DNA of 10,011 nucleotides from an uncultured Pseudomonadota bacterium (GTDB taxonomy: Bacteria; Myxococcota; UBA796): positions 1-10,011 of the forward strand of contig CAJWHX010000094.1 in assembly GCA_913040875.1 (NCBI GenBank). Direction: 5' to 3'. Positions within the stretch are counted from its first letter, which is position 1. Each line of letters opens with the position of its first letter. A program made the position numbers and the translations under genes. The notes under the pieces are model-generated. The model was given only the letters and a program-made list of their open reading frames with translations, was not told where the DNA came from and searched no databases. Below, in pieces: positions 6,481 through 10,011 of the stretch.

Positions 6481-9400
6481 TCAATCAAAGTAACCGATGT
6501 GTAACTTCCATAGCCAGTTGTTGTCGACATCTGACAAACTCAGTCCCCTTGCATGAACCTTTTTCAGATTTGGCAATGATTTCAAGATCTCTGGCAATTC
6601 GGTGAGTTTGGTAAAAGACACACTGATAATTTCTAACTCTGTCATTGTACTTAGACTTGTGGGCAGTTCCGTAATATTCAGGCCGTATAGCATCAGTCTT
6701 TTCAAATGAACAAATCGACCTAAATTCGGAGGCAGTTGTTTGAATGGAAAATTCACCACCTCCAAATGTTCTATATCCACAGGTAACATCGATAGAGCAT
6801 TTGTCAGATCTGACAAAGACCAATTTTGCAGACCTGCATGATCAAATGTACACTTTTGGGTTTGATGAACTTCAAACCATTTGATGAGGTAAGCCCTCAC
6901 GTTATCATACTGCTTGGCTCTTTCCAACCAAAACGGTAGCCACTTCAAGGACGTATCGACAAAGACCCCCAGTTTAAATAATGCCAATATGCGGCTGACC
7001 AACTCGCCTCTAGACTGACAAGTCTTATATGTGTCGGATTTTTGAATGCCTATCTGTACAGTTTGCGTGTAGAAGATCTCCTGTAAATATTCTGCAGACA
7101 ATTCCCAAATGACTTTGTCAAACCAATATTGTTCTCCAGTCATCAATCCATGCGCATCTATTGGAATCAACACCCCTTGTGTAAACATCCACTGCACGAT
7201 TGAGAGCATACTGGTATGTCCATTGGATGACGTCAATTTCGGCGTTACAAATGAGGATTGTTGCCACCATTTGAGTAACAACGTCAACTCATCTGGGTGA
7301 TCTGCAACATACCCTAAAATGTGAATCGTGCGTTTGGCATCAAGTTGTAAACAATACATATGCCTATCGAGCAACCAACGAAGAAAAGAAATGGATTCTT
7401 TTGTCATGGCGTCTGTAAATACAGGTGGCGTCGATTGTAATCCTAGCCAGGTGTACACGCTGTCCCAACTCGAAGGTGTATCTACAGCATATCTAAGAAC
7501 AAACGAAGGATTCAATCCGAGATCTTGCTGAGAGTGACGCCACACCAACATACGAAAGGATTGATCGTCTTGTATGATTTCAAACCATTTTCGAGGTTGG
7601 GTTGTCGATTTCACAGCTTGTTGCTCAACCATGTACTTATTGCAGTACCAAACCACAAACATTTCTTGGATTGGCGTACTCACCTGTTGAATCCACGTGA
7701 TGATCTGTGATGTCCCGAACCACTCAAATATCATGCCCAACAATTGATCATACATCGGTAACGTATCGTGGGCTTTCAACATACGAGCAATATTCGTGGT
7801 TCCAACATGTGCAATTTTTAATGTACCCACCACATTTTGATGATAGCAACTCAACAGACTTTTGAGACAACCCACGGATACAAAATCTATTCCTGTGGTT
7901 GTTTGATGGTGTATCGAATCTAAAATCAAGGCAAACAACACGTCACGATGCTTACTGGGCACAAATGTGTAGGTTTGAATGTGCTGAATAAACCATTGAG
8001 CTCGAGTTAGATGGGATGACTTCACGAATGTGGGATCGGTGTACGTATACTTCTGATAACGCAGAAGCAGACCGTCATCGTCTGAATTGAGCCATTCGCT
8101 CCAAACTTCACTCATCGACCCCGATTCTATACGCGCCAAGCTCTTAACTGCATTGCGGCGTCTCAAATCTGACTGAATCTTAAATGGGTTTCGAATATTG
8201 AGTAACCCAATCTCTAGATTGCGATTGGATACTGTCACTGATACATTCGGGAATCGTGATTGAACATCTTCGATCTCGGTGTGACAATTGAACACGTGCA
8301 AACGATTCATATTGGGAAAACGGTTCAACTCATTGAGGTAAAACTCGTCGACTTTTACCGTTGTTACACGTTCATTTAAGGGAAGGGTAACATTCCCATC
8401 AAAGTGGACTTCTTGCCGAATTATCCGACCAAAGTCCTCTTCCATCCAGTGGAGCTGTCTGACTGGAGAAACGATGGACCAATCTACCTCTTCCAGTAAT
8501 ATGGAGAGTACCTGCGTTCCTATGATAATCGTTCTATCGAACGGGAAATACGTAAATATTTCATTTGGATCGACACCATCGTTCATGGTTGCAACCAACA
8601 ATTCGGATGATGCCTTGACGGGGATACTGTTGAGATGGTCAGATAACCGCCAACCCACATCAAAGATCACCCGCTCTAGAGAAGGGAAGTCTATCCAAGG
8701 GAAATCCTGAATGCTGTCACATACAACAGAGACTACGCGGTGAGATAAAGGGCTCTCAATATCTGATGACAGTATAACCTTATTGTACTGTTGCCAATAA
8801 ATATTCTCTATTGGATGAACCGTACTCCAATCCAGTGTTGGATTCAACTCCTGACATTGAAGGTGATTCAAGTTTGAATAGGTGTTCAAAATATGCTTGA
8901 GCGACAGTTTGTGTGCTACAGCCGTCAAAGCCAACATTGACACTTTATCAAAAGTGCCACTCAAAAACTGTTTGAGAACCCCTTCTATATGAGAGTACGT
9001 ATGCTGTACACGAGAATACGAATTCTTCGGACTTGGAAATTGTTTATTGATGCTGGATCCAGAACCATTTAAGTGTATTTCAATTCGACCAACTGCAGGA
9101 TCGATGATGTGCAACCGCTTACATAGCCACTTCGTAAGAAGATTGAGATGTGATTCACTGTATGGAATCTCCACGGTGTACAATGTCAACTTTGGTGCAT
9201 TCTTCAGCCATCCCGCAGCCTGCTGACTGGATACATACTGCAGAGAAAATGTTGTGTTTACAAGTCTAGACAAGGAACGGTGCAAAACAATTCCATCGCT
9301 CAGTCGTATATCTTGAATCTGTAACAGTTTTTTATCTAATTCCGGGTCACGGGCCTGTAACATCCAATCCAACAGATCAAAGATGAACTGTGGGGTTGCG

Positions 9401-9573
9401 ATAGAACTGCGTACTTTGCATGTAGAAAAGGGATTGCTCAAGTCGGAAAAGAACTTTGCACACAACATAGGCTGGATAGGACCCAATGTACGAAGCAGTT
9501 CAAGCGCTTGATTTTGATCTTCTGTCTTATGAGATTGAAATAATGTAAGTATTTTTTGAGCGTGGGTGGGCAT
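6481..9573 (-). CDS. Large protein with N-terminal helical module and C-terminal leucine-rich repeats (longer paralogue, 1030 aa)
   Basis: Function unknown; paralogue of the next gene downstream on the same strand. Residues 5-31 (AQKILTLF...NQALELLRTLG) match that protein's N terminus, and similarity continues to about residue 92. The block PTLDWSTVHPIENIYWQ (245-261) followed by FPSLERVIFDV (296-306) is shared. Similar segments recur about 117 residues later (VDWSIVSPVRQLHW at 363-376, FPNMNRLHVFN at 419-429), suggesting an internal duplication. Residues about 455-905 form a mostly helical, W-rich region with little visible similarity to the paralogue. C-terminal leucine-rich repeats: IEHLEVVNFPFKQLP, LKRLMLYGLNITELP, LEIISVSFTKLTELP, then a degenerate fourth (934-1016). 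No signal peptide, membrane helix or nucleotide-binding motif was seen, so it is probably cytosolic. The ATG is preceded by GGAAGAAAA. No convincing promoter was found in the AT-rich upstream 70 bp. Confidence 0.93.
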   Translation of the reverse strand: MPTHAQKILTLFQSHKTEDQNQALELLRTLGPIQPMLCAKFFSDLSNPFSTCKVRSSIATPQFIFDLLDWMLQARDPELDKKLLQIQDIRLSDGIVLHRSLSRLVNTTFSLQYVSSQQAAGWLKNAPKLTLYTVEIPYSESHLNLLTKWLCKRLHIIDPAVGRIEIHLNGSGSSINKQFPSPKNSYSRVQHTYSHIEGVLKQFLSGTFDKVSMLALTAVAHKLSLKHILNTYSNLNHLQCQELNPTLDWSTVHPIENIYWQQYNKVILSSDIESPLSHRVVSVVCDSIQDFPWIDFPSLERVIFDVGWRLSDHLNSIPVKASSELLVATMNDGVDPNEIFTYFPFDRTIIIGTQVLSILLEEVDWSIVSPVRQLHWMEEDFGRIIRQEVHFDGNVTLPLNERVTTVKVDEFYLNELNRFPNMNRLHVFNCHTEIEDVQSRFPNVSVTVSNRNLEIGLLNIRNPFKIQSDLRRRNAVKSLARIESGSMSEVWSEWLNSDDDGLLLRYQKYTYTDPTFVKSSHLTRAQWFIQHIQTYTFVPSKHRDVLFALILDSIHHQTTTGIDFVSVGCLKSLLSCYHQNVVGTLKIAHVGTTNIARMLKAHDTLPMYDQLLGMIFEWFGTSQIITWIQQVSTPIQEMFVVWYCNKYMVEQQAVKSTTQPRKWFEIIQDDQSFRMLVWRHSQQDLGLNPSFVLRYAVDTPSSWDSVYTWLGLQSTPPVFTDAMTKESISFLRWLLDRHMYCLQLDAKRTIHILGYVADHPDELTLLLKWWQQSSFVTPKLTSSNGHTSMLSIVQWMFTQGVLIPIDAHGLMTGEQYWFDKVIWELSAEYLQEIFYTQTVQIGIQKSDTYKTCQSRGELVSRILALFKLGVFVDTSLKWLPFWLERAKQYDNVRAYLIKWFEVHQTQKCTFDHAGLQNWSLSDLTNALSMLPVDIEHLEVVNFPFKQLPPNLGRFVHLKRLMLYGLNITELPTSLSTMTELEIISVSFTKLTELPEILKSLPNLKKVHARGLSLSDVDNNWLWKLHIGYFD

Positions 9574-9640
9574 TTTTCTTCCAAAATCAGATTTATTTCA
9601 ATGTATCACTCACAAAATTTGACACAAAAAAAATAAAAAT

Positions 9641-9666
9641 AAGCACAAACCCAAACAGGAATGTGC
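9641..9666. terminator. 26-nt hairpin motif, copy A, bidirectional terminator-like
   Basis: The stem GCACA/TGTGC (9643-9647/9662-9666) encloses a 14-nt loop with possible inner CC/GG pairs. On the minus strand it is followed by TTATTTTTATTTTTTTT, a strong T-tract; on the + strand by CTTTTTATT. It would stop minus-strand readthrough about 70 bp before the start of the 1030-residue gene. The 26 bases recur exactly at 9921-9946. Confidence 0.55.
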
Positions 9667-9678
9667 CTTTTTATTAAA

Positions 9679-9701
9679 AAATTCAGAAGAATTCTGAATT
9701 T
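9679..9701. repeat. Perfect 10-bp inverted repeat
   Basis: AAATTCAGAA, GAA, TTCTGAATTT: a perfect 10-bp stem with a 3-nt loop, 12 bp after motif copy A. Its last three T's are shared with the next inverted repeat, so the two stems partly compete. Confidence 0.7.
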
Positions 9702-9729
9702 CCCGATCGAGAAAGTGAAGATCGGGAAA
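9699..9729. repeat. Perfect 10-bp inverted repeat with 11-nt loop
   Basis: TTTCCCGATC (9699-9708) and GATCGGGAAA (9720-9729) are perfect complements. It begins within the preceding stem. The core TCCCGATCG also occurs at 9975-9983, at a similar distance after motif copy B. Confidence 0.7.
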
Positions 9730-9734
9730 GGTAC

Positions 9735-9758
9735 TGATCACGGAGGACCCCCGTATCA
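9735..9758. repeat. 8-bp hairpin with one bulged C
   Basis: TGAT-(C)-ACGG, loop AGGACCC, CCGT-ATCA. Third stem in direct succession after motif copy A, only 5 bp from the previous one. Confidence 0.5.
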
Positions 9759-9802
9759 ACTATCTATACCATATAACCCTTTAGATTGCCAAGTTCTATT
9801 CA

Positions 9803-9825
9803 TCAAAGAACTGACAGCTCTTTGA
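9803..9825. repeat. 7-bp inverted repeat
   Basis: TCAAAGA, a 9-nt spacer, TCTTTGA. Weaker than its neighbours and AT-rich, so possibly chance. Confidence 0.35.
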
Positions 9826-9920
9826 AATATAGTTGTAGTTATACAATTGCTGCGGACATTTCAGAGACCATATATGAGATGTTCTCCCCCTTTTCCATTG
9901 AATGCATCCACAATAAAATA

Positions 9921-9946
9921 AAGCACAAACCCAAACAGGAATGTGC
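9921..9946. repeat. 26-nt hairpin motif, copy B (direct repeat)
   Basis: Base-for-base identical to 9641-9666, same orientation, 280 bp apart, again flanked by A-rich sequence on the left and T-rich sequence on the right. On the minus strand the stem is followed by TTTATTTTATTG, so it is also terminator-like. After it come a 5-bp stem ATTTC/GAAAT (9960-9973) and TCGCAC/GTGCGA (9981-10001), in the same order as the stems after copy A but with different sequence. The element may continue past the window. Confidence 0.75.
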
Positions 9947-10011
9947 TTATTTAGAAGAAATTTCGGCAGAAATGTCCCGATCGCACGTAGCACGGGTGCG
10001 AAGTGATTTAC

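Larger units (their letters stand above)
9574..10011. other. 438-bp gene-free region with serial hairpins and a duplicated motif
   Basis: No convincing gene. The only sizeable frame (minus strand, 9796-9993) runs through repeat copy B, has no family-like features and no clear ribosome site. The region is AT-rich and holds two copies of a 26-nt terminator-like motif plus at least five hairpins, listed separately. The 3' end of whatever minus-strand gene lies beyond the window may be close to its right edge. Confidence 0.6.

Noticed and set aside
6485..6823. 112-residue minus-strand ORF within the longer LRR gene
   Set aside because: It is an alternative frame of the leucine-rich repeat region, which is well supported in the main frame.
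9641..9946. CRISPR array
   Set aside because: Only two copies of the 26-mer, 254 bp of non-repetitive sequence between them, and no cas genes.
9796..9993. 65-residue minus-strand ORF
   Set aside because: It crosses repeat copy B and its hairpins, has no clear ribosome site and an odd composition; probably chance.

Overview
The window looks like a stretch of Gram-negative bacterial chromosome. A lipoprotein with a very short signal peptide and an acidic DTAETAETD-type linker, a DUF1015 protein, and a methyltransferase with a PKMT-type regulatory tail would fit a myxobacterial or deltaproteobacterial-like lineage of moderate G+C. That taxonomic guess rests on sequence feel only and is weak. 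There are no tRNA or rRNA genes, CRISPR arrays, transposases or integrases in view.

Left part (1-3476), housekeeping-like. The + strand carries the 3' end of a methyltransferase-regulatory-domain protein that began before the window. It ends 3 bp from the end of a convergent minus-strand gene for a membrane-anchored alpha/beta hydrolase. Upstream of the hydrolase on the same strand are a DUF1015 protein and a small secreted lipoprotein. The three minus-strand genes (lipoprotein, DUF1015, hydrolase) are closely spaced and may be one transcript from a promoter near 3507-3535.

Right part (3477-10011), accessory-like. Two large paralogous proteins of unknown function (802 and 1030 residues) lie head to tail on the minus strand. 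They share an N-terminal helical module, a central W-rich motif block and a short C-terminal leucine-rich repeat, but their middles are very different. The longer one also appears to carry an internal duplication of about 117 residues.

Each space on the 3' side of these genes (3602-3723, 6247-6441), and the region before the longer one (9641-10011), is filled with consecutive hairpins. The most elaborate set, at 6247-6396, contains a 36-nt-arm inverted repeat with a structured loop. It also has G.U and tandem G.A pairs that work only if the + strand is the RNA strand. This suggests a structured RNA running opposite to the genes, or a folding DNA element. At 9641 and 9921 a 26-nt terminator-like motif occurs twice, each copy followed by further hairpins and a shared TCCCGATCG. 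The combination of tandem paralogues with divergent middles and hairpin clusters between them is the most unusual thing in the window.
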